A DNA stretch of 64,000 nt, taken from NCBI GenBank assembly GCA_900315955.1, contig ONBC01000027.1, positions 1 through 64,000 of the forward strand, read 5' to 3'. Below are positions 9,177-18,441 of this stretch, one piece after another (within the stretch, counting starts at the first letter, position 1; every line of letters begins with the position of its first letter). The DNA comes from an uncultured Prevotella sp. Its GTDB lineage: Bacteria > Bacteroidota > Bacteroidia > Bacteroidales > Bacteroidaceae. The notes beneath the pieces are model-generated. The model was not told where the DNA came from. It did no database searches and saw only the letters and a program-made list of their open reading frames with translations. The translations under genes and the position numbers were made by a program.

Positions 9177-12100
9177 TCAACCTTTATAATCGCGAGGTGA
9201 GACACCAAACTTTTTCTTAAAGACTTTGGAGAAATGTGCCAGGCTGCTGAAGCCTGTCATGTCAGAGACTTCAGAGACATTGTATTTCCCATCCAGGAGC
9301 AGTTCTGCAGCCTTGTTGAGTTTGTAGCTTTTGAAAAGCTCTGAGGGGGTAACGCCTGTCAGGGCTTTCACCTTATTGATGAATTTCGTATGTGAGATAT
9401 GCATGGTCTCTACGAAATCGCTCACATTAAAATCGGGGTCATCGAGCTTCTTGTCCATAAGGTGGAACAGCTCTTGCAGGAACGTCTTGTCTTGTGGTGC
9501 GAGGGCGCTGGTCACCGCTGTCTGAGGACGTTGGGAGAGTGAGAGACGGAGACGGGCCCTGTTACGGAGGAGATTGTCGATAAGCGAGACGAGATATTCC
9601 GCATTAAAGGGTTTGGTGACGTAGGCATCGGCACCGGAATGGAGACCATCCATTTGGTCTTTCATGGTATCCTTGGCCGTCAGCAGTACGACGGGGATAT
9701 GGCAGTAGGCGACGCTGTCTTTAATTTCCTGACATAGCTCCAGGCCATTCTTTCCTTCCATGACGACATCGCTGAGAATGATGTCGGGCATCTTTGTGTC
9801 AAGGCTCTCTTTGGCAGCCTCGGCACTGAAGAAGTTGTGTACCCGATAATGCGGGGTAAGGATCGTATTGAGATAATAGGATATGTCGGTGTCATCGTCT
9901 ACCACCATCACCAGAGGTTTGTTGGCATCGGTACCGTCGGTGGCAGCCTCTTTCACTGGCTGTAACCCCATCTCGTCAGCCATTGCTGTGGGAGCTTCAC
10001 CGATGTGGGTGTCGAGTTCTTCAGAAGTATATGCTTCCTTGTCCATCGGCAACCAGAGGCGGAATACGGCACCTTGCGTGTTATTCTTGCGGTTTTCAGC
10101 CTTGAGGTCTCCATGATGAAGTCGTGCCAGCTTGCGGGCATAGTAGAGGCCGATGCCTGTACCCCAGTTATACTTACCTTCTACGTGTCCGGCAATCTGA
10201 TAATAGCGCAGGAAGATTTTCTCGAGCTGTTCTTCCGGGATTCCTCTGCCACTGTCGGTCACGGAAAGTTCCATGATTCTGCTGTCATGCTGTTCGAGGG
10301 CGACTATTATCTCTCCGCCCTTGTCAGTATATTTGATGGCGTTGGAGAGCAGGTTGTCGAGAATATTGACTACTTTGTCCGCGTCGGCATACATAAAGCA
10401 GTTGCCTTCTAAGCCTTTCGTCCGGAACGTGATACCTTTTTCATCGGCATTGACCTTGAAAAGCTCGATGCTATGGCGTATGGTGATGCTGATGTCCACC
10501 AACTTCACATTCAGCCTGAGGGCATCGGTCTCCAGTTTGTTGAAATCCATCAGTTGGTTGACGAGTCTGAGCATCCGTTCCACACTATGCCACATGATAC
10601 CAATAAGTCTGGTATTCTTTGTCTCTGCCGAGGCACGCAGCGTCTCCAGGGGGCCGAAGATCATTGTCAGTGGTGTGCGCAGCTGGTGGGCTACATTGGC
10701 AAAATACTGTTTGTTGATCTCATTGATTTTCTCAATATGACGGCGCCTTTCTTCGAGCTGTCGTATTTTTCTCTGCCTGTAGAATGCCCTTCTGCGATTG
10801 ATGTAGATGGTGCGCGTGATGAGAAATGCGACAAGGAGGTATATCGTCCATGCCCACCATGACAACCATGGCTCCGGTTTGACAATAACGGGCACAGCGA
10901 TTTCTTTAATTGTCTTTTTCCCGGTCTTGTCGGTGAGTTTAAGTCTGAACGTGTATTTTCCGGCAGGGATATGGAAGAAGAACGCCCGGTCGGTATAGAC
11001 AGCGTCAATCCAGTCGTCATTGTATCCGTCGAGTTTATAAAAGAAATGGTGTCCCCGGTTCATGCCATAGTCCAGAGAGGAGTAGGAGATACTGAAGTTG
11101 TTCTGGTCGTGTCTCAGGCGAATGGTCGGCAACAAACTCAATACCGTTTTTATGGGCTGTTTCTCACCGGGTATGATAAAGTCGTTGTTCACTTTAAGGT
11201 TTTCGACGATCAGGCGTTCATGCGAGGGTCCCGGCTCGGCGGAAGGATGGAAGGAAACCAGTCCCCGTAACGTTCCGAAAACCAGCGTGCCATCAGGTAA
11301 TCGGCAGGAAGCATATTGTGAGAAGGCATTGTTGACAATGCCATCCTCCTGGGTGGCGTAGAAGATAAGTTGCCCGTTCCGGTTATATTTATTAAGGCCA
11401 GACTGAGTGGATACCCACACGTTGCCTTTTAGGTCTTCTTCAATGGCTGTCACCTCCTCACAGCTGATGTCCTTGACGTGCGTCAGCCGATGCTGCCGGG
11501 GATTGAAGATGAGTAGTCCGTTGCTTTGCGTGCCTATCCATATCTTGCCATCCCGTCCCTCAAGAAGCGCCTCTGGGATAAAATGGTCGGAAGCCAGTGT
11601 GTTGCAAATGGTCCTGATGCCAAGTATTTCATGTAAGCGCTTGTTCGGCTCGATATCAATGAGCCCATGGAGGTTGTCGGCATAAAGCAAATGCCCGTTG
11701 CGCAAAGGCAAGAGGCGGGCTATGTTGTTGGGACGGCGCACCTTTTGGGGAAGGGAGAGCTGCACAATGTTGCCATCAGAGGTAAGGCGGTAGGTCTTGT
11801 TATTGGCAACACCGACATTCAGCCATGCATTGCCTCCTTTGTCCACCATAACATAGTTGGGATGTGGAAAAGGAAAGCGCCTGACGATTTGCAGCTGTGT
11901 GCTGGAGATACGACATTGCAGGAAGGCAGACGGAGTGGTTATCCATAGCGTGTGAAGGCCGTCAGTGGTGATGGCCTTACTTTGTCCTTCCCGTGATGGT
12001 ATCTGGAAACTTGTAATCTTATGGCTGCGAAGGTCGTAGGCATACAGTCTGTCATGGAAGGTGTTGACGAATATGTGGCCGTGGCCGTCATAACACAATC

Positions 12101-13139
12101 CAATGATACATTTATCGTTGAACAACGCTGTGCCCGGTAGGGTGTTGAAGAATGTTTTCTTGTTCGGTAATATTTTGAAGCCGTTGCCCTCAGTGCCTAT
12201 CCATACGTTACCGTCGAGATCGTTCTTCATGCAATCAACCTTACTGTCGGATAAGTCGGCAAACTCTTTGGATGTCTCAGAAAGACTGCTGATGCCTTTT
12301 CCTTTGGTGAGGAGGAGCAGTCCGCCATCAGTGGTATTCAGTAGCAGGGCATCGTGTCTGAACTTTACGATTTGATCCACGGCGTTTAGGCTGAGGGTAT
12401 GTCTGATGTCCTCGGGAAGGTCTGTCTTCTGTCTCTTCTCAATATCGTATGCCCATGATTGCCCATGTCCACTAAGCCATATTGTGTTTCCATGCAGCCA
12501 TGCGGCAGCTTCAACTTGTCCGTTCCATGTCACCGTGCCTGTAGGCTTGAAGCTGGCAGCGTCATAATAGACGATTTTATTGGGATGGACTACAACGATA
12601 TCTCTACCGTTGCTACAGGTGAAGAGGCCGATATTGCCTGATGCGTGTGGAATGACACATCTCATACTGTCAGCTTTGGGGTCAAAGGCAAAGATGTGGT
12701 CTTCGGTGTTGACCAGAATCCTTCCTCGGCAGTCCATGGCAAACTTGGGATTGGAGAGGGTGTGGCTCGCCATGGGAACGTGGTGGAACCGGTCTTGCTC
12801 GGTGTGTACGAAGATGTCGTTGGTGATGGTTGCAACCCATATCCTTCCTGACCTGTCACACATAACATCAGAGATATGGTTGTCGGAGAGTGACCCCGAA
12901 TCTTTGGCGGCGAGAAAGTGCTGATAGTCATCACCGGTGTATTTATTGAGTCCATGAGCCGTTCCTATCCACATCTGCCCTAAAGAGTCCTGGACAAAGC
13001 ATGTGACACGGGGATGGGAGAGAGAATGTGCGATGATGACACGCTCGCCGGATCCCGTCATCGGCGCTTGCTCCTTCTTGCCGGAGCAAGAGAAAAGACA
13101 GAACAACACAGCGAGAAGTAATATGTGGATTTTCATCAA
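9177..13139 (-). CDS. Hybrid two-component system sensor/regulator (HTCS)
   Basis: The 1320-residue protein fuses a periplasmic sensor, histidine kinase, receiver and AraC-type DNA-binding domain. About residues 35-650 contain two-component propeller repeats (IWIGTxxGL-like), then a Y_Y_Y domain and a single membrane helix near 760-780. The H-box is FANVAHQLRTPL near 813, followed by N-box DNLLSNAIKYTDKGG, then DSGRGIPEE and GTGIGLYYA. The receiver has VVDDDTD, phosphoacceptor DIILSDVV near 1118 and VTKPF. An HTH_18 domain ends the protein. The start carries a lipobox-like LFSCSG around Cys18, unusual for a regulator whose kinase lies in the cytoplasm. HTCSs usually switch on adjacent nutrient-uptake operons, so the divergent 13382-21988 operon is the likely target. 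Confidence 0.95.
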   Translation of the reverse strand: MMKIHILLLAVLFCLFSCSGKKEQAPMTGSGERVIIAHSLSHPRVTCFVQDSLGQMWIGTAHGLNKYTGDDYQHFLAAKDSGSLSDNHISDVMCDRSGRIWVATITNDIFVHTEQDRFHHVPMASHTLSNPKFAMDCRGRILVNTEDHIFAFDPKADSMRCVIPHASGNIGLFTCSNGRDIVVVHPNKIVYYDAASFKPTGTVTWNGQVEAAAWLHGNTIWLSGHGQSWAYDIEKRQKTDLPEDIRHTLSLNAVDQIVKFRHDALLLNTTDGGLLLLTKGKGISSLSETSKEFADLSDSKVDCMKNDLDGNVWIGTEGNGFKILPNKKTFFNTLPGTALFNDKCIIGLCYDGHGHIFVNTFHDRLYAYDLRSHKITSFQIPSREGQSKAITTDGLHTLWITTPSAFLQCRISSTQLQIVRRFPFPHPNYVMVDKGGNAWLNVGVANNKTYRLTSDGNIVQLSLPQKVRRPNNIARLLPLRNGHLLYADNLHGLIDIEPNKRLHEILGIRTICNTLASDHFIPEALLEGRDGKIWIGTQSNGLLIFNPRQHRLTHVKDISCEEVTAIEEDLKGNVWVSTQSGLNKYNRNGQLIFYATQEDGIVNNAFSQYASCRLPDGTLVFGTLRGLVSFHPSAEPGPSHERLIVENLKVNNDFIIPGEKQPIKTVLSLLPTIRLRHDQNNFSISYSSLDYGMNRGHHFFYKLDGYNDDWIDAVYTDRAFFFHIPAGKYTFRLKLTDKTGKKTIKEIAVPVIVKPEPWLSWWAWTIYLLVAFLITRTIYINRRRAFYRQRKIRQLEERRRHIEKINEINKQYFANVAHQLRTPLTMIFGPLETLRASAETKNTRLIGIMWHSVERMLRLVNQLMDFNKLETDALRLNVKLVDISITIRHSIELFKVNADEKGITFRTKGLEGNCFMYADADKVVNILDNLLSNAIKYTDKGGEIIVALEQHDSRIMELSVTDSGRGIPEEQLEKIFLRYYQIAGHVEGKYNWGTGIGLYYARKLARLHHGDLKAENRKNNTQGAVFRLWLPMDKEAYTSEELDTHIGEAPTAMADEMGLQPVKEAATDGTDANKPLVMVVDDDTDISYYLNTILTPHYRVHNFFSAEAAKESLDTKMPDIILSDVVMEGKNGLELCQEIKDSVAYCHIPVVLLTAKDTMKDQMDGLHSGADAYVTKPFNAEYLVSLIDNLLRNRARLRLSLSQRPQTAVTSALAPQDKTFLQELFHLMDKKLDDPDFNVSDFVETMHISHTKFINKVKALTGVTPSELFKSYKLNKAAELLLDGKYNVSEVSDMTGFSSLAHFSKVFKKKFGVSPRDYKG

Positions 13140-13168
13140 TAAGATTTTAGATACCGTGATTTTGTGGA

Positions 13169-13176
13169 CAAAATTA
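13169..13176 (-). promoter_or_regulatory. -7 box for the HTCS gene
   Basis: The minus strand reads TAATTTTG 30 bp upstream of the HTCS start codon. No -33 match is obvious. Confidence 0.45.
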
Positions 13177-13297
13177 ACAAAAAAGGCAAGAAGGCCATTG
13201 GCTGTTTATTATTATTTGTCATTTTCTGTAGGAAAAGACAAGTTTCCGTACATTTGGACAAATATTGGTGTTGTGATAGACAAATCATAAATCTGAG

Positions 13298-13333
13298 TTT
13301 GCAAGTAGGTTTCGTGGCTGAATGCTAACTTTG
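13298..13333 (+). promoter_or_regulatory. Promoter region of the hydrolase/receptor operon
   Basis: TAACTTTG at 13326-13333 matches the -7 consensus. The nearest TTTG (13298-13301) is 24 bp upstream, longer than usual, which would suit an activator-dependent promoter. Binding by the divergent HTCS within 13140-13330 is inference. Confidence 0.5.
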
Positions 13334-13381
13334 CCAGCGAATAGAGAAAGACAATTTATCAAAAAATAAAAGGTGTACATT

Positions 13382-14815
13382 ATGATGAAAGATCACATGA
13401 CCAGTAGGATTATTTCGGTGATTCTCTGTCTGCTTACATGCGGGCTGATGCTCCCGGCACAAGCTGCCAGTCTATTACAGAGTGTCACGGCCATCACACA
13501 AGTCTTCGGTGACGGACAGCAGGTCGTTGCCGTGGCATTGAAGTACAGTCAGCCTATAGACGGCAGCAAACTTAAGGCATCGATGTTTAAAGTCAGTGAG
13601 GTGGTGCCTCCTCAGCTTCTCCAACAACATTTTGGTCAGCCATCCCCTACCCAGCCGGAGACAGACAGTAGGGAGGTGTCACGTGTCTATACCAATACAG
13701 CTCCGGAGATATCGGCAACAGGGAAGAAAGGGGCGTATGTCATTCTCGAGCTGGCTTACACCTATCATTATCTCCCGCCATTCAATGAGCCTGGAAAGGG
13801 TGGGCATGGTACACAGAAGCAGGGTGCCGGGAACCAGCAACGCCGAATGTTACCCCAACGGGTAGAGATCATCAAAGCCTATAACGGTATCACGCGCATC
13901 GATGACCTCAAGGCACAGGTGTGTCAAGTCAAAGATATCAAAACGGTCAGCGGAGCCAAGTCCTCGGCTTTCAATACCCCTGTCACAAGTACAAAAACAA
14001 TCAATCTTGTCGTTGATGACTTCCAGCAGTTGATATATAAAGATGAGACTTCCGGGCTGAGCATGGCCTATAATCTCTTTGTTCCGAAGGATTATGATGC
14101 CACAAAACATTATCCCCTTGTTCTCTTCATGCCGGATGCTACCGTCACGTCTCCCAATAATGAGACCACGCGCACGCTGACGCAGGGCACGGGGGCCATC
14201 ATCTGGGCAACACCGGGAGAACAGGCCAAACATCCTTGTTTCGTGCTTGCACCGCAATATCCTTTGCAGATTATCAATGATGACTGGGAAACCAACGACT
14301 ATATGGACATGACGGTCAATCTCATCCATGAGTTGGAGAATAAATACTCCATTGATACCCATCGCATGTACACTACGGGACAGTCGGGTGGCTGCATGCT
14401 TTCCTTTGCCATTGACAACAAGTATCCTGACCTCTTTGCTGCTTCACTCCTTGTCGCCGGCAAATGGGACTCTACACGTGTGTCGCGTTTCGTTACCCAC
14501 CATCAGAAGATGTGGATGTTCTGCGGTGAGGGTGATTTTGGCGCCATGCCCAGCATGACGGGTATCACCCATGCCTTGGAGAAACTGGGTGCCAAAGTCA
14601 GCAAGACCACATGGGACGGGCGCTCTACCCCAGAACAGTGGAAAGGGCTCTGTGCGAAGATAGACGCAGAAGGCAACGACTTCCGGTGGGTGACATTCCC
14701 AAAAGGCAGTGTCTTCCGGCCTGGTCATGAGGATGGCATGGAACATCTCCAGACGTGGCGGGTCGTATACGACATAGAGGGAGCACGAGACTGGCTCTTC
14801 AGACAGTCGAAATGA
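13382..14815 (+). CDS. Secreted EstA-like alpha/beta hydrolase (paralog 1)
   Basis: The 477-residue product has a signal peptide ending LMLPAQAA. An N-terminal Ig-like region follows (about 30-120, with VFGDGQQVVAVALKYSQPI), like the esterase Ig-like N-terminal domain of EstA-type enzymes. The C-terminal alpha/beta hydrolase (about 215-477) has the nucleophile elbow TTGQSGGC near 332. LVLFMPDA precedes the oxyanion region, and a candidate catalytic His lies in FRPGHEDG. It probably cleaves an ester or peptide bond in the periplasm or at the surface. The ATG at 13382 is preferred over an in-frame GTG at 13373. It is first in the operon and is paralogous to the gene at 18442. Confidence 0.8.
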   Translation: MMKDHMTSRIISVILCLLTCGLMLPAQAASLLQSVTAITQVFGDGQQVVAVALKYSQPIDGSKLKASMFKVSEVVPPQLLQQHFGQPSPTQPETDSREVSRVYTNTAPEISATGKKGAYVILELAYTYHYLPPFNEPGKGGHGTQKQGAGNQQRRMLPQRVEIIKAYNGITRIDDLKAQVCQVKDIKTVSGAKSSAFNTPVTSTKTINLVVDDFQQLIYKDETSGLSMAYNLFVPKDYDATKHYPLVLFMPDATVTSPNNETTRTLTQGTGAIIWATPGEQAKHPCFVLAPQYPLQIINDDWETNDYMDMTVNLIHELENKYSIDTHRMYTTGQSGGCMLSFAIDNKYPDLFAASLLVAGKWDSTRVSRFVTHHQKMWMFCGEGDFGAMPSMTGITHALEKLGAKVSKTTWDGRSTPEQWKGLCAKIDAEGNDFRWVTFPKGSVFRPGHEDGMEHLQTWRVVYDIEGARDWLFRQSK

Positions 14816-14859
14816 AAAGAAGAAAAAAACCTAAGAATAACCATTAAAACATTACCATT

Positions 14860-17181
14860 ATGAAAAAGAAAGATTTCATGTCTTCCAATGCTTTGCATGG
14901 TGAGCATCACAGCATCCTCACCCTGGCAGCATGTGCCGCTGCCGTGTGCATGCTCAGTCTTCATGCCAATGCCCAGACCGATAACGGGCATCGGCATGGC
15001 AAGAAACACGCACGGCAAGAGCGTGTGGATACGGCTACGGTGGTGGCGGAGCATAAGGAAAACCGTAACATCATGGCCAATGCGGGAACCCTGGACCAGC
15101 CACGAGATCTCGATACTGGCTTAGGTGCTTCGGCTACCCCGACAACGATTTACGAGGATGGCATCCCCGTGAGCTATGCCACATTCCCCGTGTATGCCAA
15201 CCAGCACTGGCGTCCGGGATCCGCCATAGAGCGGCAGTATATGCTTGGCCTGGCGGAGTCCGCTGTGCGTACCGGTGCGGCCGGTTATGTTATGGAGACT
15301 TATGCGCTGAAGGGTGCCGACCATTTTCAGGGACAGGTCAACATACGCCTCTCAAGCCGACATCAGCAGACCTATGACGGCTCTCTCGCACTGCCCTTAG
15401 GAAAGGGATGGTCTACAGCCGTGGCCTTCTTGCAGGACTATAACCAAGGGTACACCAAGTTGAAGATAACACCAATGCAGGGCCGTCAGAAGATGATACA
15501 ATGGGGTTTGAAGAAGACTTTCGACCGTGGCAACTGGTGGTTTACCTATAAGTACACCGATGACTTCCAGAATATGGATGCCTTTGCACCCTGTCTCTAT
15601 CACATCAATGGCAAGGTGTCACTGATGGATGGCTTCAAGGTGGGACGCGACACCTATCTGCCCGATGACATGAATATGACCTATCTCAACATCAAGACGG
15701 GTAAGATGGAGAGTGTTGATGTCGGTACCCTTGGCTCTGCGTGGATACATGACGTGCAGACGGGATTTGAATACAATTTGGGAAACTCACTCACGCTCAC
15801 GGGAAGTCTGAAGTGGATGCACGCCTCTGAGGATAAGTCGATGGCGAACCTCATGGGACAGGGAGAGGCAAAGGCAACGTCTGGCTTTACCTATACCGAT
15901 GGTACGTTGTTTACCGGACAGTATCAGACACGTAATGTGAAACGCGAGATGGCTACGGTCAATGACTTCCTTGGAACGTTTGAGCTGAACAAAAAAACGT
16001 CGTCCTATGAATGGACATTAGGCTTCAACGAGTGGAACTCAGGCCTCGACTTTGTCGGCTCCAGTGCTATTATAGCTCAGGAACTGACCGTCAACCCTCG
16101 TCGCCTCTATCTCAACGGTCAAAGTGCCTGGACGTGCAACATCCAAGGTGAGTTCACCAACGGCCATGAGAACAGGGCCGCTTTCTATTGGATGCACCAT
16201 TTCCACATCACTCCGAAGTGGGATGTCCACTATGGCGCTCGCTTAGAGGATAAATATATTAATGTCTTTGCGCCGTTCAATAATGAAGGCGAGACCGTCA
16301 ACTCACGAAAGCCTGGATTCAGCATGGCTTCGCCAGGGGCGTATGTCAACCATAAGCACTACAACTGGGTTGTGCCCACTGCTACGCTTTATACCAGCTA
16401 TACGCTTAATAAGCATTGGCTCGTCTCCGTTGACGGTACCTATATCTTAGGGCGCAAGACGTTACACAACTGGGGCAACAGCGATATTCCTAACACGGAT
16501 GCATCAGCCAACATCTTTGCTTCGGCAGGCGTCTCCTACCGTAACGCGTGGATGGACTGGGCTTCCAAGGTGTCGTACATGCGTATGACCAACCAGGTGA
16601 CCAACCTCGCCTTCTCTAAGAACTTTGATGGCTACGCTGCTTCCGCACAGCCTACCATTATCTTTGATAAACAGTCGATCTCTTGGGTTAACGATGCCAA
16701 CTTCCATCCTTGGGGCGGATTCAACTTCCATGTGCGCCTCCTCCTCAATAAGCCCACGTATCCCAGCATGAAAGTCGAGGCCTACTATGACAATGGTGTT
16801 GAAGAGAGCTATGACTATAGCGGCAATGAGGTGAGTGGCACGAGTAAGGTGCAGTTGGAGCTCGACCCCAGCTATCGCTACAAGCAGTTTGCCGTTTCTT
16901 TCAGCGCACGCTACTATAGCAAACAGTATGTCAACTACACCAATTCTCTTACCCTTGCAGGGCGCTGGGAGACTTTCGCCGATGTGAAATATGAACTCAA
17001 CAAGTATATATCCTTTGACTTCAATATCGTGAACCCCCTCAACCAGAAAGGTATCTCCGGACGTGTCAACGGTGCTGACACTGCTGAGAAGGATGAGATA
17101 CAACAGTTTGATGGTCAGTTCATGGCTGGTCAGTTCATCATCCCGAGAACATTCCTGTTTACCATTTCTATAAAGATCTAA
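14860..17181 (+). CDS. TonB-dependent outer-membrane receptor with reduced plug
   Basis: The 773-residue protein has a signal peptide (LTLAACAAAVCMLSLHANAQ) and a His-rich stretch. A TonB-box-like DTATVVA follows, then a short region before a long run of amphipathic beta strands (about 170-773) typical of a 22-strand barrel. The CarboxypepD_reg-like or STN extension of SusC-type receptors is absent. The plug appears shortened, with IYEDGIPVSYATFPVY and SAVRTGAAGYVMETYALKG the only plug-like motifs. It lies 44 bp after the first hydrolase and 15 bp before the CE1-like esterase, with no SusD partner. It presumably imports a product of the neighbouring hydrolases; the substrate is unknown. Confidence 0.75.
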   Translation: MKKKDFMSSNALHGEHHSILTLAACAAAVCMLSLHANAQTDNGHRHGKKHARQERVDTATVVAEHKENRNIMANAGTLDQPRDLDTGLGASATPTTIYEDGIPVSYATFPVYANQHWRPGSAIERQYMLGLAESAVRTGAAGYVMETYALKGADHFQGQVNIRLSSRHQQTYDGSLALPLGKGWSTAVAFLQDYNQGYTKLKITPMQGRQKMIQWGLKKTFDRGNWWFTYKYTDDFQNMDAFAPCLYHINGKVSLMDGFKVGRDTYLPDDMNMTYLNIKTGKMESVDVGTLGSAWIHDVQTGFEYNLGNSLTLTGSLKWMHASEDKSMANLMGQGEAKATSGFTYTDGTLFTGQYQTRNVKREMATVNDFLGTFELNKKTSSYEWTLGFNEWNSGLDFVGSSAIIAQELTVNPRRLYLNGQSAWTCNIQGEFTNGHENRAAFYWMHHFHITPKWDVHYGARLEDKYINVFAPFNNEGETVNSRKPGFSMASPGAYVNHKHYNWVVPTATLYTSYTLNKHWLVSVDGTYILGRKTLHNWGNSDIPNTDASANIFASAGVSYRNAWMDWASKVSYMRMTNQVTNLAFSKNFDGYAASAQPTIIFDKQSISWVNDANFHPWGGFNFHVRLLLNKPTYPSMKVEAYYDNGVEESYDYSGNEVSGTSKVQLELDPSYRYKQFAVSFSARYYSKQYVNYTNSLTLAGRWETFADVKYELNKYISFDFNIVNPLNQKGISGRVNGADTAEKDEIQQFDGQFMAGQFIIPRTFLFTISIKI

Positions 17182-17196
17182 AGTTAAAACGTCAAG

Positions 17197-18432
17197 ATGA
17201 TGAAAAAGATATTAATGATAGGCTTGTTGCTGGGCGCCTCTGTATGGGAGCTCATGGCGCAGCCGAAACGACTGGACTACAAGTTCGTTACGTTCAATGG
17301 TGACAGCACGGTCACCATTCAGTTCAAGGCGCCTCAGACAGCCAAGAGTGTACAGATAGGTGGTGATTTCCTGCCTTACAAACTCGTCACCCATCCGTAT
17401 TATGGCACCCATGAGGAGTTTCCTCCTCAGGAGATGACAAAGGGAGCTGATGGCATCTGGTCCTACCGCTCTGGAATATTGAAAGCTGATCTGTATAAAT
17501 ATTATTTTATTGTAGACGGCACGCCCTGTTTGGATAACAACAACCTCTATGTCATGCGAGGGGCTGGGAGAGGAACTCCCGCCGACGAGCACTATTTCAT
17601 CACTCCCTATGGTGTGGCGGAAAACTATATCGAACAGAATGTGCAGCACGGCACCGTCAGCGCCCGCTGGTATTACAGCGAGCATTTCAAGGAGAACCGG
17701 CGCATGATCGTCTATACCCCGGCTGGCTATGAGACAAGTAGCGACAACTATCCGGTTCTCTACGTGCTCCATGGCTCGTCAGAGCGTGAAGATGCATGGG
17801 TAGAGCAGGGACGTGTGGTGCAGATCATGGATAATCTCATTGCACAAGGAAAATGCAAGCCTATGATCGTGGTCATGCCCAACGGTGATGTGGAGAGCCA
17901 GGCGGCTTATCAGCTCATGAACTTCGACAACAGCCAGCAGCCTGACGGCTGCGACGTGCAGCACAGGGCTGCCAAGAATCCGAACATAGACTATTATGAG
18001 TATGAGCGTTACTTCCCTGAGATAATAAAGTTTATAGACACCAACTACCGCACCGTTGCCAATAAGGCAAATCGGGCTATCTGTGGTGTGTCAATGGGTG
18101 GGCGCAACGCCATGAATGTGCCACGGCTCAACCGCAATACCATCGGTTGGGTGGGACTCTTCTCTCCGGCGCTGGAACCGCAGATACACTTCCCAAACAA
18201 GAAGTATGACGATGAGATTATCAATAGTCTGCGACAGGAGGCACAGGATGGCGTCAACCTCTATTGGATAGGTGTAGGACCTCACGACCTGCAATGGAAG
18301 ACCAATCAGCCCTTCCGCGCCATCCTCGACAAGGTAGGAATGAAATATCGTTTCAATCCCAGTCAGGGTGCACACACCTATAATAATTGGCGTATCTATC
18401 TCATAGATTTCGCGTCACGACTCTTTAAGTAA
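17197..18432 (+). CDS. CE1-type esterase with N-terminal E-set domain
   Basis: The 411-residue secreted protein starts MMKKILMIGLLLGASVWELM. Residues about 25-130 form an early-set/CBM48-like beta sandwich (VTIQFKAPQTAKSVQIGGDF ... YYFIVDG). Residues about 155-410 form an esterase D/CE1 alpha/beta hydrolase with VLYVLHGSSE, the nucleophile elbow CGVSMGGRN near 297 and a C-terminal candidate His in SQGAHTYNN. Enzymes with this layout include feruloyl and acetyl esterases and enterochelin-esterase-like hydrolases, so specificity stays open. It is 15 bp after the receptor gene and 9 bp before the next hydrolase, in one operon. Confidence 0.85.
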   Translation: MMKKILMIGLLLGASVWELMAQPKRLDYKFVTFNGDSTVTIQFKAPQTAKSVQIGGDFLPYKLVTHPYYGTHEEFPPQEMTKGADGIWSYRSGILKADLYKYYFIVDGTPCLDNNNLYVMRGAGRGTPADEHYFITPYGVAENYIEQNVQHGTVSARWYYSEHFKENRRMIVYTPAGYETSSDNYPVLYVLHGSSEREDAWVEQGRVVQIMDNLIAQGKCKPMIVVMPNGDVESQAAYQLMNFDNSQQPDGCDVQHRAAKNPNIDYYEYERYFPEIIKFIDTNYRTVANKANRAICGVSMGGRNAMNVPRLNRNTIGWVGLFSPALEPQIHFPNKKYDDEIINSLRQEAQDGVNLYWIGVGPHDLQWKTNQPFRAILDKVGMKYRFNPSQGAHTYNNWRIYLIDFASRLFK

Positions 18433-18441
18433 CGACGTATT

